A program made the position numbers and the translations under genes. From an uncultured Methanobrevibacter sp. (GTDB taxonomy: Archaea; Methanobacteriota; Methanobacteria; Methanobacteriales; Methanobacteriaceae), in the NCBI RefSeq assembly GCF_902784195.1, contig NZ_CACZTX010000001.1, positions 1 through 64,000 of the forward strand: DNA of 64,000 nt, read 5' to 3'. The notes under the pieces are model-generated. The model did not search any database. It saw nothing but the letters and a program-made list of their open reading frames with translations, and was not told where the DNA came from. Each line of letters opens with the position of its first letter. The stretch's first letter is position 1. Below, piece after piece: positions 19,201-28,035 of the stretch.

Positions 19201-22200
19201 TCACAGATAACCATGCTCCTAATTATGGTGCATTGTTTATTGATGATGCAGCAACAATATCCTCATTTGTAAACAATAACTTTACAAATAACAGCGCTAC
19301 TGCCAGTGATGGAAATGGTGGTGCTGCTAGATTGCATGCAAATATCAATGTTGTAAATTCAACATTCACTGCAAATTCATGTAATGGTTCCGGTGGAGCT
19401 ATTTACACTGCTAGCAACCTTGAAGTATCAGGATCTACATTTGAAAACAACACTGCTAAATTTGGTGGTGCAATAGCAACTGAAAATTCCAATTTGGTTG
19501 TAGATCAGTCCACTTTCAAATACAACAAGGCGGAATCCGGTTCCGCTATTAGTACAGCTACAATTGACATGAGCAATACTGAATTGCTTGAAAACCAAGC
19601 TTCATTTGATAAATGGGAAAATGAGAATTATATATTTGCAGATGACCATTTAACAGTTAGCGGTACATTTGTAGGAAAAGATAATCTCTTAAACGGTATT
19701 AAAGCAAATTCAGGCACTTTCAATAATGTTACATACTGTGGTGTAAATGGTGGAGGAGTTGGCGAAGGAACAACCAATACTGATGATGTTCTTTCAGCTA
19801 ATTCATACAATGAAGTTCATCAAATTGTGGTCATGGAAGTCTATGATGTAAATGGTGAATTGAAATATAATCTAACCAATTACACTGATGAAGACGGTAA
19901 CTATAACTTTGACTTGTCTTTAGATGGTGCTGTTGTATCTTTAGTTAAAGTTTACCATCCAGAGGATAATTATTACACTGGTGCTGAATATGAAATCGTG
20001 AGAGTCCCATCCAAACTAGATATTGATTGTGAGAACATTTATGTTGACGATGAGGAAAGAATCACTTTCAAGGTTACAGGTAAGGACACTCCTACCGGCA
20101 ATATCACTGTATTCATTAACGATACAGATGGAAATGTAATATTCAATGATACCATTTCTTTAAATGGTTCTGGTGAAGCAAACATAACCCTTACCGGATT
20201 AAATGCAAGCCAGTATTACATTTATGCAATCTATAATGGAGACAATGATTACATACCTGATGATGAAACTGCCCAGTTCAATGTAAGCAAATGGAATTCA
20301 ACCGTGGAAGTTGTTCCTATTCCATCTATCATCTATGGATCTTTGGAAGATATCAACATTACAGTTAGTTCAGATGGCACAAGTGGAAACTTCACTGGAA
20401 ACCTTATTATGAACATTACAAGTGAAGATGCAATCGGATTTGAAAACATTAGCCAAATAATCATCACTATTGGCGATGATGGCAAAGTGATTGACTGGAC
20501 CATTAATGACATGATTTTACCTGTAGGCAATTACACTATAGCTGTTGCTTATTCGGGAAATTACAAATACAATGGAAACAGTTCCAAAGCTAAATTCACT
20601 GTAAATCCAATTGATTCCAGTGTTACTGTGGATCCTGTTAACATCACTTATGGTGAAGATGAAATCATCAAGTATAATGTTACTGATGGTGCTACTGGTA
20701 ATGTGACCATTACCATTACTGGTGATGCTTTGGATGAGCCTATTGTATTGCCTGAGGTTCCTATCGTGAATGGTACTGTTGGTGTAGTTGTAGCTGATTT
20801 ACTCGGCGGTAACTATACTGTTAACGTGACTTATAATGGTGACAATAACTTCAATCCATCAAGCGCTGTTGCTAATTTCTCTGTTGGTAAGGCTACTCCT
20901 AGTGTGAATGTTAATACCACTTACATTGATTATCATGACAGTGAATCCATTAAAGTCAATGTGACTGGTGTGGATGGTGATATTCCTACTGGTAATGTGA
21001 CTGTTGTCGTTTTCAATGAAACTGGTGGTGTTGTCTATAATCAAACCCATAATCTTACTAATGGTGCTGTCACTGTTCATGTTGACGATTTAGTTGCAGG
21101 TAAGTATAATGTGACTGTTAGCTATAATGGTGATGATAATTATAGACATGCTGATGGTAATGCTAATTTCACTGTAAACAAGATTGATCCTTCAATTCTT
21201 GTTAATGCAAGTGATATTGATTATCATGACAGCGAAACCATTAATGTTACAGTTAATGATGACGCAACAGGTACTGTAAGCATTACAGTTAAAAATGAAA
21301 CAGGTGATGTTGTTTATAGTAACAGTTCTGAACTTAGTGGTAGCAAAGCTAGTTTCACTGTTCCTGATTTGTCTGCTGGCAAATATAATGTCACAGTTGA
21401 ATATTCTGGTGATAACAATTACAATGCAGAAATCGGTAAAGCTAATTTCACCGTTAATAAGATTGATACTCCAGTAAACTTAGAAACTGAGAATATCACT
21501 TATGGTGAAGAGGAAACAATAAGCGTTTCTGTTAATGATGATGCTACTGGTAGTGTGACTATCACTATCTATTCAAAGGATGACACTCCTGTTTATAGTG
21601 AAACTGTTCCTATTGATGAGGCAAGTGCACAAATCACTGTTCCTGGATTGAATGCAGGTAACTACACAGTTCATGTTGATTACTCTGGTGATGGCAACTA
21701 TAAAACAAATAGTACAGAAGGCAAGTTTGAAGTTGCTAAAGCTGATGCAATAGTTGAGATTCATGTTTATGACATTATCTATGGTGATATAGAAGAGCTT
21801 ACAGTAACCTGTAATGCTCCAGGTACTGTCACTATCTATGTAAATGGTGCTAGTGTAACCTTGCCACTTGAAAATGGTTATGGTCATATTCTATTTGCAA
21901 GTTGGCTAAGTCCATATTCAGGCAAGGCACAATGGGACCTTGAAAACTTGGCAGCAGGCACTTACCCTGCTAAAGTTCATTACAATGGTAATGAAAACTA
22001 CAACGAGGCAGAGGATGAGGATGTCTTCAATGTACTTAAAAAGGAAACATCCGTAACAGTATCTGTTGATGATATCAAGGTTGGCGAAGATGCAGTCATC
22101 AATGTGGAATTATCACCTAGCGCTGCTCCTGGAAAACTAACAATTACTGTTGATGGAAAAGAATATACTGTAACTCCTAAAAACGGTAAGGCAAGTATTA

Positions 22201-22727
22201 AAGTTCCAGGATTAAAAGCAGGCAATCACACTGTAACTGTTTCATACCCTGGAAGTGAAAATTACACTGAAAGTTCAAATGAGACTACATTCGCTGTATC
22301 TAAGGTTAAACCGGATATTGATGTTAGTGCACCAACAATTAAAGTGGGTGAAGATGGTAAAATCACTGTAACTCTACCAAAAGACGCAACTGGTAAGGTT
22401 ACTATTGAAATAGATGGCAAAAATTACACTTCTCAAATCAAAGATGGTAAAGCTGTATTTACAGTAAGTGGCTTGAAAGTGGGCAAACATTCAATTAAGG
22501 TTTTCTACACAGGTGATGACAAATATGAATCATCTGTAGTTGATGGTGGATACATTAAAGTCATAGAAGATAACAATAATGGCTCTAATGATCATAAAGG
22601 TCATGCTAATGGCATTGATTTGTCTACTAAAGCTACTGGAAACCCAGTTTTAGCACTTTTATTTGTACTTGTATTCTTAGGCATTATACCATTAAAAAGA
22701 AAAAAAGACGAAGAAGATGAGGATTAA
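16272..22727 (+). CDS. Giant adhesin-like protein (beta-helix plus Ig-like repeats)
   Basis: A 2151-residue surface protein. I start it at ATG 16272, because GGAGG lies nine bases upstream and the product begins with a clean signal peptide (residues 1 to about 24, ending V-S-A). Residues about 95-1130 are a right-handed beta-helix with Pmp-like G-G-A-I and N-N-T-A rungs repeated dozens of times. Residues about 1200-2100 hold some ten Ig-like repeats ending in the pattern Y-x-V-x-V-x-Y-x-G-D-x-N-Y. A linker leads to one membrane helix (about 2122-2140) and K-R-K-K-D-E-E-D-E-D. A 453-bp module is duplicated in the beta-helix. It is anchored in the membrane and large enough to project from the cell wall. 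The binding partner is unknown. Confidence 0.88.
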   Translation: MNNKTLILIGLCICLLFTLPMVSAAEISADSGLIDNSVIESNFDNVDSDIASSIEDDAFIDSVVADDGDISQIPAKGEKLSQSNPDNDILSADGNGNSFTDLKILIDNATYSGNPLTLNRDFTFVDGDDDAFKNGIVISSPITIIGANHIIDANSLARIFVIESDNVFLNGITFRNAKTTDSSDYDTDYDTNGGAVYIHGDHTTLENCSFINNTAYEKGGAIYIDGSDCILNHTVFRDNIAHDDGGAIAWYGQNGIIYDLNASGNTADGENGNPNGGTLLITGNNIHMDKLNISNSRLYKDGGERALRGGAIFLTGNNCNITNSVFTNCSVESTVENSSGGAIYVLGNNTNIVNCNFTNNTASEDGGAIYIEGKDCTLNKTVFIGNVAHNDGGAIEWNGDNGVIYDLTASRNYADCGNGGSKGGTLLIAGDNMVLDKLNVSNTFVNGEHYSGSSAVQGGALALSGNNCNITNSTFTNCSVVYYKDNSNASGGALYIWGNNTNIVNCNFTNNTASEDGGAIYIEGKDCTLNNTVFIGNVAHNDGGAIEWNGDNGRVYNLTAIGNYADSSEGYYYGNPSEGSSKGGTLVLSGNNMNLEKLNITNSRVFANHYTGDKPLQGGAVFLTGNNCNISDSIFHKCSVNYNKGKSYGGAMYIIGNNANLSNCNFTNNTAVLGAGAIYIDGSNTFLDNCNVLNNSANDAGGIWIYGKENIINNTNISNNKASNNGGGVYYQGNNNTVSYSIIDHNTAKNGANVYMVANMIGGKLIGCNITNGRASNFGGGVEWLEKSTDCLIKDCYFYNDTSAGHGGGVHWYPGTNGQIDNCTFESCHVDKEKNGGAIYAGATGGTQASGTIISNSKFINCTSGSRGVLTWIGNNGLIVNNTFIDCGKSSGSTNYGGVQAIQIQQGNNNQIIGCNFTNCTSTLGGGAIRLQGDGSNLVNNITIADCHFDNCTAQQSAGAIYMNSLVRNVKLENNTFTDNHAPNYGALFIDDAATISSFVNNNFTNNSATASDGNGGAARLHANINVVNSTFTANSCNGSGGAIYTASNLEVSGSTFENNTAKFGGAIATENSNLVVDQSTFKYNKAESGSAISTATIDMSNTELLENQASFDKWENENYIFADDHLTVSGTFVGKDNLLNGIKANSGTFNNVTYCGVNGGGVGEGTTNTDDVLSANSYNEVHQIVVMEVYDVNGELKYNLTNYTDEDGNYNFDLSLDGAVVSLVKVYHPEDNYYTGAEYEIVRVPSKLDIDCENIYVDDEERITFKVTGKDTPTGNITVFINDTDGNVIFNDTISLNGSGEANITLTGLNASQYYIYAIYNGDNDYIPDDETAQFNVSKWNSTVEVVPIPSIIYGSLEDINITVSSDGTSGNFTGNLIMNITSEDAIGFENISQIIITIGDDGKVIDWTINDMILPVGNYTIAVAYSGNYKYNGNSSKAKFTVNPIDSSVTVDPVNITYGEDEIIKYNVTDGATGNVTITITGDALDEPIVLPEVPIVNGTVGVVVADLLGGNYTVNVTYNGDNNFNPSSAVANFSVGKATPSVNVNTTYIDYHDSESIKVNVTGVDGDIPTGNVTVVVFNETGGVVYNQTHNLTNGAVTVHVDDLVAGKYNVTVSYNGDDNYRHADGNANFTVNKIDPSILVNASDIDYHDSETINVTVNDDATGTVSITVKNETGDVVYSNSSELSGSKASFTVPDLSAGKYNVTVEYSGDNNYNAEIGKANFTVNKIDTPVNLETENITYGEEETISVSVNDDATGSVTITIYSKDDTPVYSETVPIDEASAQITVPGLNAGNYTVHVDYSGDGNYKTNSTEGKFEVAKADAIVEIHVYDIIYGDIEELTVTCNAPGTVTIYVNGASVTLPLENGYGHILFASWLSPYSGKAQWDLENLAAGTYPAKVHYNGNENYNEAEDEDVFNVLKKETSVTVSVDDIKVGEDAVINVELSPSAAPGKLTITVDGKEYTVTPKNGKASIKVPGLKAGNHTVTVSYPGSENYTESSNETTFAVSKVKPDIDVSAPTIKVGEDGKITVTLPKDATGKVTIEIDGKNYTSQIKDGKAVFTVSGLKVGKHSIKVFYTGDDKYESSVVDGGYIKVIEDNNNGSNDHKGHANGIDLSTKATGNPVLALLFVLVFLGIIPLKRKKDEEDED
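17310..17925 (+). repeat. Intragenic near-identical repeat, 453 bp apart
   Basis: About 150 bases starting at 17310 (GGTAACAATACCAA) recur almost unchanged starting at 17763, an offset of 453 bp or exactly 151 codons. A looser third copy starts near 18237. The reading frame is kept, so the beta-helix can gain or lose modules by recombination. Confidence 0.8.
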
Positions 22728-23331
22728 TCCTTTATCTTCATTTTTTTATTTTTTTATAAAATCTAAATTTTTTATTTTTATTTTTATTTTTGAACTTATT
22801 TTTAAAATTTAATTTTTTTAAGATTATAATTTTTTGATTTTACACTTTTTTTATTTAATGAAATTTTTCTTAAAATTTTTAATTTTTAATTTTTCTCATA
22901 AATTTCATTTTTGAGAAAAAATTCTATAAAATATGCTTATTTTTGACTCATTTTTTAACAAAAAATTCATTAGTAGAAAAATAAAATTAATAATTGATAT
23001 TTTTGATAGTTATACCATGTTATTTTAATTTAATTAACTATATATTTAATATAATAAACTTTAATTGGCATTTTGCTTATTTGAATTTGTTATATGTAGA
23101 TGGGCTATTACTTTTTTATGGTTTTAGTTATTTTTTATATATTATTTTTGTCATGTCATGAATTTTATAAAAAGTTTATTTAATATAAATAATAAAAAAT
23201 AAATTAATTAAATTAGTAAATTAATTAATTAATAATTTTATTAAATTTTCAATAATTAAATTTTTAATAATTGATTCTCGTAATTTATTATTATGGAATT
23301 AATTTTAGATTAAACAATATTTGGTGTAAAA
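22728..23331. other. AT-rich intergenic region
   Basis: Six hundred bases of T-runs and A/T palindromes (for example around 23205-23240) after the giant adhesin. I find no gene, hairpin of note or conserved motif. The promoter of the next gene must lie in the last 100 bases. Confidence 0.5.
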
Positions 23332-24357
23332 ATGTCAAGTTTAATTTCAATTCCCACATTGCCTTTAGTTGTTATTGCATTGATTTGTGGGATCTTATCA
23401 TTTATCAGTACTCGATTAGTCATGCCATGGCTTATTCGTAAGCTTGAGAAGGCAGAAATCATAGGAAAGGATATCCATAAATCCTCTCGACCTATTGTAG
23501 CTGAAATGGGTGGTATGGGGATACTATTTGGTTTTATTATAGGAATTTTTGTAGGTATAATTCTTTTCCCAACATTGACATTCCAATTGGTAGTTGTTCT
23601 TGTTGTAGTTTTACTTGTTGGAATGGTTGGTATGGTGGATGACTTGATTGTCTTGTCATCTAAGGAAAAATTGTTCTTGCTCTTTTTGGCAGGTATCCCA
23701 TTATGGTGGATTGCACCACCTAATGTTGGTCTTTTGTACATGCTCTTGATTCCAATAGCTGTTTCTATCTGTTCCAATTTAACCAATATGCTTGCAGGAT
23801 TGAATGGTATTGAATCAGGTCTTGGAGTTATTTCTATGACTTCCCTTACAATAAGCTGTATCATCCTTGGAAAATATGATGTAGCTATTATAAGCATGAG
23901 CATGTTAGGTACCTTAATTGCTTTCCTCTATTACAATAAGTATCCTGCAAAGGTTTTCCCTGGAGATACCGGTACACTTATCATTGGAGCAACCATTGCT
24001 GCCATTGCATTTATTGGTAGGGTAAAATTGATTGCATTTATTGTTCTTTTGCCTAATATCATGGATGCAGCACTTAAATTCTATAGTGCTGGAGTTATGG
24101 AAAGGCAACAGCATAAGCCTACTCAGTTAAATGATGATGGTAAATTGGTAAGGCCTGAACAAGGATTCAAATCTTTAATCAGATTTGTTTTAAGAAAGCC
24201 TGTTGATGAAAAAACTGCTGTAATGATGATTTGGGGTATTGGCATTTTATTTGGTATACTTGGAATAATTGTAGCTATTTTAATGCCTGGAGTTACTCAC
24301 AATCAAACATTTGCACAATTCATTCATCTAAAAGATATTTTCTATTATTTAGGATAA
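23332..24357 (+). CDS. MraY/WecA-like phospho-sugar transferase
   Basis: A 341-residue polytopic membrane enzyme of the glycosyltransferase family 4 (MraY/WecA/Alg7). It transfers a UDP-linked amino sugar phosphate to a polyprenyl phosphate. Family landmarks are K-S-S-R-P-I-V-A-E-M-G-G (about 47-58), the metal-binding D-D in M-V-D-D-L (about 102), N-L-T-N-M-L-A-G-L-N-G (about 149-159), and F-P-G-D-T-G (about 205-210) followed by a histidine-containing loop near Q-Q-H-K-P-T. About ten helices are evident. In this lineage the product could feed N-glycosylation (AglH-like) or pseudomurein precursor synthesis; the sequence does not decide. The ribosome site is GGTG. Confidence 0.85.
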   Translation: MSSLISIPTLPLVVIALICGILSFISTRLVMPWLIRKLEKAEIIGKDIHKSSRPIVAEMGGMGILFGFIIGIFVGIILFPTLTFQLVVVLVVVLLVGMVGMVDDLIVLSSKEKLFLLFLAGIPLWWIAPPNVGLLYMLLIPIAVSICSNLTNMLAGLNGIESGLGVISMTSLTISCIILGKYDVAIISMSMLGTLIAFLYYNKYPAKVFPGDTGTLIIGATIAAIAFIGRVKLIAFIVLLPNIMDAALKFYSAGVMERQQHKPTQLNDDGKLVRPEQGFKSLIRFVLRKPVDEKTAVMMIWGIGILFGILGIIVAILMPGVTHNQTFAQFIHLKDIFYYLG

Positions 24358-24380
24358 TATCCTAATACTTTTTTTATTTT

Positions 24381-24442
24381 CATTATTCTTTTTTTAAATA
24401 TTTTTTATTTTCATTATTCTTTTTTTAAATATTTTTTATTTT
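24381..24442. repeat. 31-bp tandem repeat after MraY-like gene
   Basis: CATTATTC followed by T7 and AAATATTTTTTATTTT occurs at 24381 and 24412 (period 31), with a partial third unit. It starts about 25 bases after the stop codon and carries a T7 run in each unit, consistent with a terminator. Confidence 0.65.
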
Positions 24443-24529
24443 CAATTTTTCTATTTTCTCTCACTATTAAAATTTTTATTAATTTTATTTTCATCTTCTC
24501 TTTTCTCTTTTTTTAAGATTTTTTGCCAA

Positions 24530-25033
24530 TCAAACCCAAACTACATTTGCAGTAGTGAAACTGTACTTATTTGAAAATGCAGGATTAAACAGTTTATTTG
24601 TAATATTCTCACTTTTGAAAGATTGTGTTATGCTTTTTCTAACATTATAATTTATACGATCTCCAACAGCTTCCTTCTCTTCTTTTGTTTTCACATTGGG
24701 AGATGATGCATAAATCTTCAATTGTATTCTTGTCCTATTGAAACTGTCCTTTCCTTTTATGGATTGGCTTATATTAACTATTTTTATATTCTTTTCCCTT
24801 AAGAGTGATTGCTTCCTGAAATCTTTTGAATAGTTATCATAGGATTCCTTTGGATAAATTGCCAATCCATTTGATGAGATTCCTTCAAAAGCACCATCTC
24901 TTGCTGAAGCCATTGCCACGTTTAGTTCATTGGCATCAATTATTGCATTTGCTAATAGGATTGCCGAAATAAGTGAAAAACTGATTAATAACAGTAATTC
25001 TACACTTATTTGGCCTTTCGTATCCATTTTCAT
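24530..25033 (-). CDS. Type IV pilin-like protein with class III signal peptide
   Basis: A 167-residue protein whose N-terminus (K-G-Q-I-S-V-E-L-L-L-L, residues 6-16) is the class III signal peptide of archaeal type IV pilins. Cleavage before Q by an EppA-type peptidase is expected, and the hydrophobic stretch (about 12-28) then packs in the fibre core. The remainder is a globular charged domain. The start has AAAGGAAAA upstream. It follows the other pilin-like gene by 42 bases on the same strand, so they form an operon. It could build adhesion pili, or be a secreted pseudopilin with another use. Confidence 0.75.
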   Translation of the reverse strand: MKMDTKGQISVELLLLISFSLISAILLANAIIDANELNVAMASARDGAFEGISSNGLAIYPKESYDNYSKDFRKQSLLREKNIKIVNISQSIKGKDSFNRTRIQLKIYASSPNVKTKEEKEAVGDRINYNVRKSITQSFKSENITNKLFNPAFSNKYSFTTANVVWV

Positions 25034-25075
25034 AATATTTTCCTTTAGATAAACTTGAATGTTTTTATAAATTTT

Positions 25076-25540
25076 TTAATCACTTATCTGTCTAATCAAC
25101 ATTGAACTTTGATTGATTGTATCAGTCTTATTGTCATTAATCAATGTTTTTTCAATCAAATAAGTTCTTCCGTTATATAATTCAATCCTTTTTATTGATT
25201 TATTGCTTGTATCAATAAGTTTAATTGGATTAATAACTGATTTTCCTTTTTTATTATTAAATTCAACTATTGTCTCTCTTTCCGTTACAATGATCTTATA
25301 AAAGTTCCCTTCAATGGATTCAGGCAATTTGATCTTTTTCCTGAATCCATATTCATTTGAATTGACCTCATTTATCGAGTCTGCAATATGGTTAGCTAAA
25401 AATCTGCCTTCGCTGTTTTCATGAATTTCAATATCTGAGCTTAGGCCTTTTTCTATCATAGGCAGATTTACAATTAAAAGCAGGATTAGAATCAAGATGC
25501 AAAATAAAAGTTCTATATTGATTATTCCTTTTGAATCCAT
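25076..25540 (-). CDS. Pilin-like protein with diverged class III signal peptide
   Basis: A 154-residue protein beginning S-K-G-I-I-N-I-E-L-L-F. It keeps the K-G cleavage site and the glutamate five residues after it, but lacks the usual Q-x-S. One strongly hydrophobic segment (about 9-26) follows, then a soluble domain of beta character. First gene of the two-gene leftward operon with the neighbouring pilin-like gene. The weaker signal suggests a minor pilin or membrane-retained pseudopilin. No clear ribosome site is visible before the ATG, so the transcript may be leaderless. Confidence 0.65.
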   Translation of the reverse strand: MDSKGIINIELLFCILILILLLIVNLPMIEKGLSSDIEIHENSEGRFLANHIADSINEVNSNEYGFRKKIKLPESIEGNFYKIIVTERETIVEFNNKKGKSVINPIKLIDTSNKSIKRIELYNGRTYLIEKTLINDNKTDTINQSSMLIRQISD

Positions 25541-25857
25541 AGATATTCTTTTTATTTTATCATTATTTAAATATTTGCTAATATTTCAAGTCAATTTAAT
25601 TGTATAATTGTTATTTTTTAATTTGAATATGATTTATCAAGTTTTTAATAATTTTAAATCATCAAATCAATATTTTTATCATTTAATTAAGTTAGGTTTA
25701 TTTTAGAAAATGTAATTTAATTAAAAAAATTCATCAACCCTATAAAAAATTATTTAAATGTATTGAATTATAGTATAATATATAAAAGCTGATTTTTTTA
25801 AAAATATCAATATATTATTTTTGTTGAAAATAGTCATGAGAGCTTAGGAGTAATTAA
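25541..25857. other. Divergent promoter region between pilin operon and priL
   Basis: AT-rich spacer holding promoters for the leftward pilin pair and rightward priL. TATA-like TATAATATATAAAAG lies about 25772-25787. No gene or other motif is seen. Confidence 0.45.
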
Positions 25858-27231
25858 ATGGTTTTAGTTTCTTATTTGAATCCCCTATCACAGGAAGGAA
25901 GGAATATTGTAAGGGGATTAGGTGGACTTGAAGAGATATATTCACATAATGATGATCTTATGGATATTGTTATTCATACCAATCGTCAGACCATTTCCAA
26001 TCAGGAGGTTGTTCCTGAAACTCTTGTCGATTTGGCTTTAAATCGTATAAAATGGTATATTGAACGTAAAAACAATAAGGACTTTAATCCTAACGATTAT
26101 GCTTATTTTTTCAATGAAAGAATAGCTGAATATGATACCATTGTCTTTCACATATTGGCTCAAGCTATTGCAAATAAGTTTAGGCCAGGTTCCCGTGAGG
26201 TTAAGCTGTTTGTGGAATCCCAAGGTTTGATGATTGAGGACAGATTGATCAAGCTTCCATTATCTGAAAGGAAAGAGGCTGTAGAAGAGATTTTAAGCGA
26301 TTTGCTTATTCAAGATGGCATTGAATGGTCTTTCTTAAAGGATTTAGTGGCCACTAAGAAATTGTCCTTGACAGATCTGGTTCTTCAAAATGGAGAAATA
26401 GTTTTGGATAGGGAAGAGTTTGTTTACTCATTTGGTGATGAATTCAGTGATAGGTCTCCAGAGAGGATTTATGATATCTTGATTGGAGACAATTTGAGAG
26501 AGCTTATTTTAACTAAGCTATTGATGCAGAAGACTGAAGATTACATAAAGTCAATTCAGGATCAATTGGCTATAGTTGAAATGCATCCTGCCATTGTTGA
26601 ATTAGGTGAAATGCTTGATGAGACTATTACTGAATCATTAGCTAAATACAGCACTTATTATGCAAGCGGTGGCGCTTACGGCAATATGGAAATTGGAAAA
26701 CTCATTAGGGAAGCTTTCCCTCCATGCATTGAAAACACTGTAAATGGTGTGTCATCAGGTGGAAGAAATGATGCTATCGTTCTTCTTTTAACTTCATTTG
26801 TATCTTATGCAAGGCTCTATCCAGGTATTTTTGGCTCTGATAGGACAGTAAAGGTTTCAGACATTGATACAAACCTTAACATTACCTTAAATGAGATATT
26901 GCCTCTTATCTTTGAAGCAGCAGACAATTGTACTCCTCCTTTGTTTGAGGACCAGCCTCAGGAAAAGATAAACATCATATCAAAATTAGGATTTGGAATG
27001 CATGAGGAAGTAAGTCTTGAAAATGAGGGAGAGACCAAATGGTACACTCCAATGAGTTGTGAAAAGATCAAGATGCATTTGCCACATCTTTGTAAGGAAA
27101 ATAAGGATTGCGCTAAGATTAACAATCCATTGAGCTATTATTCAAGGAAAAAATGGATAATGAGCAAGAATGGGGAATTGCCTTCTGATGATAGCTCTAA
27201 AGGGGATTCTAAAACTGATTCTAAAGAATAG
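25858..27231 (+). CDS. priL: DNA primase large subunit PriL
   Basis: A 457-residue regulatory subunit of the archaeal/eukaryotic-type primase, which makes RNA/DNA primers for replication. The N-terminal domain (about 1-210) contacts the small subunit. The C-terminal part has conserved cysteines that bind a 4Fe-4S cluster: F-P-P-C-I-E-N (about 281-287), N-C-T-P-P (about 360), and M-S-C-E-K-I-K with H-L-C-K-E-N-K-D-C (about 399-422). The extreme C-terminus is a low-complexity S/D/K tail. The start has AGGAGT eight bases before the ATG. The small subunit lies about 800 bases downstream on the same strand, with an opposing gene between them. Confidence 0.93.
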   Translation: MVLVSYLNPLSQEGRNIVRGLGGLEEIYSHNDDLMDIVIHTNRQTISNQEVVPETLVDLALNRIKWYIERKNNKDFNPNDYAYFFNERIAEYDTIVFHILAQAIANKFRPGSREVKLFVESQGLMIEDRLIKLPLSERKEAVEEILSDLLIQDGIEWSFLKDLVATKKLSLTDLVLQNGEIVLDREEFVYSFGDEFSDRSPERIYDILIGDNLRELILTKLLMQKTEDYIKSIQDQLAIVEMHPAIVELGEMLDETITESLAKYSTYYASGGAYGNMEIGKLIREAFPPCIENTVNGVSSGGRNDAIVLLLTSFVSYARLYPGIFGSDRTVKVSDIDTNLNITLNEILPLIFEAADNCTPPLFEDQPQEKINIISKLGFGMHEEVSLENEGETKWYTPMSCEKIKMHLPHLCKENKDCAKINNPLSYYSRKKWIMSKNGELPSDDSSKGDSKTDSKE

Positions 27232-27266
27232 ATGAAATCATTTAGAGAAAAATTGGATAAAAATTA

Positions 27267-27758
27267 TTAATATGTATAATCCTCTTCATCGTAGTATCTT
27301 AAGATTATGGAATGTTCAAAATCCTGATAGTTATTGAAATGATATTCCTCATAATCCTCAATTAGAATCCTTATTTGTCTTTCTTTTTTGTCTATTGATT
27401 CAATATTGCAGAATTCATCCAAGAGTTCTGGATCATAGTCATCAAAATACTCTTCTTTCTCTTCTTTTTTTAGTTTAAATTCAAGAAATCTTTCGTATTC
27501 ATCATCATCTAGAATCTCCTCTTCATCATATAGCTCCTCTTCAGATTCTATTTTGTATAGTTCAATATGCTCGCTGTCATGGTTCATATCAAGCAATTCG
27601 TTTATATTCAATCCAATTCCTTGAACTTTTCCGGTCTTAAGGTTGATGATTGTTTTTCCGGTTGATTCGTAAGCTATCCACTTATCCAATGCTGGCTCTA
27701 TGATTTCCCTTATGCTTAAGCTTTCTATAAGTCTTCTAAGTTCCTCTTCACTTAGCAT
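27267..27758 (-). CDS. Uncharacterised acidic protein between primase genes
   Basis: A 163-residue soluble protein that I do not recognise. It is very acidic, with several runs of E/D/Y (for example E-E-E-L-Y-D-E-E-E-I-L-D-D-D-E near 85). The N-terminal 70 residues contain a small sheet-like segment (K-T-I-I-N-L-K-T-G-K-V-Q-G-I-G-L). The ribosome site GGAG precedes ATG 27758. It runs opposite to priL and priS and converges on priL with 35 bases between stops. Codon use resembles the neighbours, so it looks native. No function is proposed. Confidence 0.6.
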   Translation of the reverse strand: MLSEEELRRLIESLSIREIIEPALDKWIAYESTGKTIINLKTGKVQGIGLNINELLDMNHDSEHIELYKIESEEELYDEEEILDDDEYERFLEFKLKKEEKEEYFDDYDPELLDEFCNIESIDKKERQIRILIEDYEEYHFNNYQDFEHSIILRYYDEEDYTY

Positions 27759-28035
27759 TTCAATTCTCCATTCCAGTTTTTTATTAGCTGATTTTCCTTC
27801 AAATTATGCTTTTTTCATTAGCTATTTTCATTATAATAAGTTTTAAGTATTATATAAGTCATAAATATTTTTACTTATATATAATATTTATTTAAATCAA
27901 TTAAAAACTTTATTTAATAAATTATGAAATTTATAATTTTTTTAATTTAATTTATTTTATTTTTAATTAATAAATTATGAAATTTATAAATATTTTAATT
28001 TAATTTATTTTTCGAATTTATCTTTTGGTGATTAT

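Noticed and set aside
23310-23903. 197-codon antisense frame opposite the MraY-like gene
   Set aside because: Composition (I, P, T, N) is that of the complement of membrane-helix codons; no ribosome site.
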